From NCBI GenBank assembly GCA_012798275.1, contig JAAZNO010000287.1:1-5961 (forward strand): 5,961 bases of DNA, written 5' to 3'. Of the stretch, positions 5,802 to 5,961 are shown piece after piece; position 1 is the first letter of the stretch, and each line of letters begins with the position of its first letter. The DNA is from Chloroflexota bacterium (GTDB lineage Bacteria; Chloroflexota; Anaerolineae; B4-G1; SLSP01). Under the pieces are notes generated by a model. That model was not told the origin of the DNA, did no database searches, and worked only from the letters and a program-made list of their open reading frames with translations. The position numbers were made by a program, and so were the translations under genes.

Positions 5802-5961
5802 ATGTTAGTCACGAGTAAATAGCTGTTATTGGAGGCTCAAAAGAATGGCTATGCTGTCGGCGCGTTTAACACCAACAATCTGGAAATTACCCACGCAATT
5901 ATCCGCGCGGCGGAGGCGAAGAAGGCTCCCGTGTTGGTGCAGATTTCTGCCGGGGCGTTGA
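5802..5961 (+). CDS. Class II fructose-bisphosphate aldolase, 5' end, with an in-frame TAG at codon 7 (partial)
   Basis: From ATG 5802 the frame reads MLVTSK, then TAG at 5820-5822, then LLLEAQKNGYAVGAFN and NNLEITHAIIRAAEAKKAPVLVQISAGAL up to the window edge. The pattern M-LV-S-K--L--AQ--GYAVGAFN-NNLE---AI--AAE---PV---S-GA is the conserved N-terminus of class II (zinc-dependent) aldolases of the type B / GatY-like group. These cleave fructose-1,6-bisphosphate to dihydroxyacetone phosphate and glyceraldehyde-3-phosphate in glycolysis and gluconeogenesis; a tagatose-bisphosphate aldolase cannot be excluded. Catalytic and zinc-binding residues lie beyond the window. Related proteins commonly have Glu at position 7, and GAG differs from TAG by one base. 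No in-frame ATG follows inside the window; TTG at 5829 is the nearest usual alternative start and would remove nine residues ahead of the first barrel strand. The gene may be intact with a sequence error, a nonsense mutant, recoded, or started internally. Family call is firm; coding status is open. Confidence 0.75.

Noticed and set aside
5845..5853. ATG codons at 5845 and 5851 as alternative starts for the aldolase
   Set aside because: Both are out of frame with the conserved aldolase sequence, so they cannot rescue translation past the TAG.

Overview
This window looks like chromosomal DNA from a GC-rich bacterium with ordinary housekeeping and metabolic genes. The family mix (M3 oligoendopeptidase, two separate saccharopine-pathway genes, a type B-like class II aldolase), the strong Shine-Dalgarno sites, and the short degenerate repeats between genes would fit a member of the Chloroflexota (Anaerolineae/Caldilineae-like). 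That placement is inference from gene style; no rRNA or other phylogenetic marker is present.

Layout: five genes lie on the minus strand and one on the plus strand. In minus-strand transcription order they are: a lysine-ketoglutarate reductase domain protein (4250-5593), a saccharopine dehydrogenase (2829-4175), a 2H phosphoesterase of the 2'-5' RNA ligase type (2122-2760), an M3/PepF-type oligoendopeptidase (218-2029) and the first 40 codons of a NUDIX hydrolase (1-121, cut by the window edge). Gaps between them are 68-96 nt. Four of the five have a recognisable ribosome binding site; the 2H gene starts at GTG without a good one but has its own consensus -10 box. On the plus strand, reading away from the reductase gene across a 208-nt divergent intergenic region, is the 5' end of a class II fructose-bisphosphate aldolase gene (5802-5961, cut by the window edge).

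Functionally, the two genes at 2829-5593 are the separate-gene equivalent of the two halves of eukaryotic alpha-aminoadipic semialdehyde synthase. Together they should convert lysine plus 2-oxoglutarate to saccharopine and then to aminoadipate semialdehyde plus glutamate, probably for lysine breakdown. The peptidase, the RNA-ligase-like protein and the NUDIX protein have no evident pathway link to them.

The most unusual point is at the right edge. The aldolase gene has a plausible promoter, a consensus AGGAGG six bases before its ATG and a well-conserved N-terminal protein sequence, but its seventh codon is TAG. This could be a sequencing error, a nonsense mutation, recoding, or a six-codon leader followed by reinitiation. 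I see no mobile element, CRISPR array, tRNA, rRNA, or defence or toxin system. No gene-free stretch exceeds about 210 bases.
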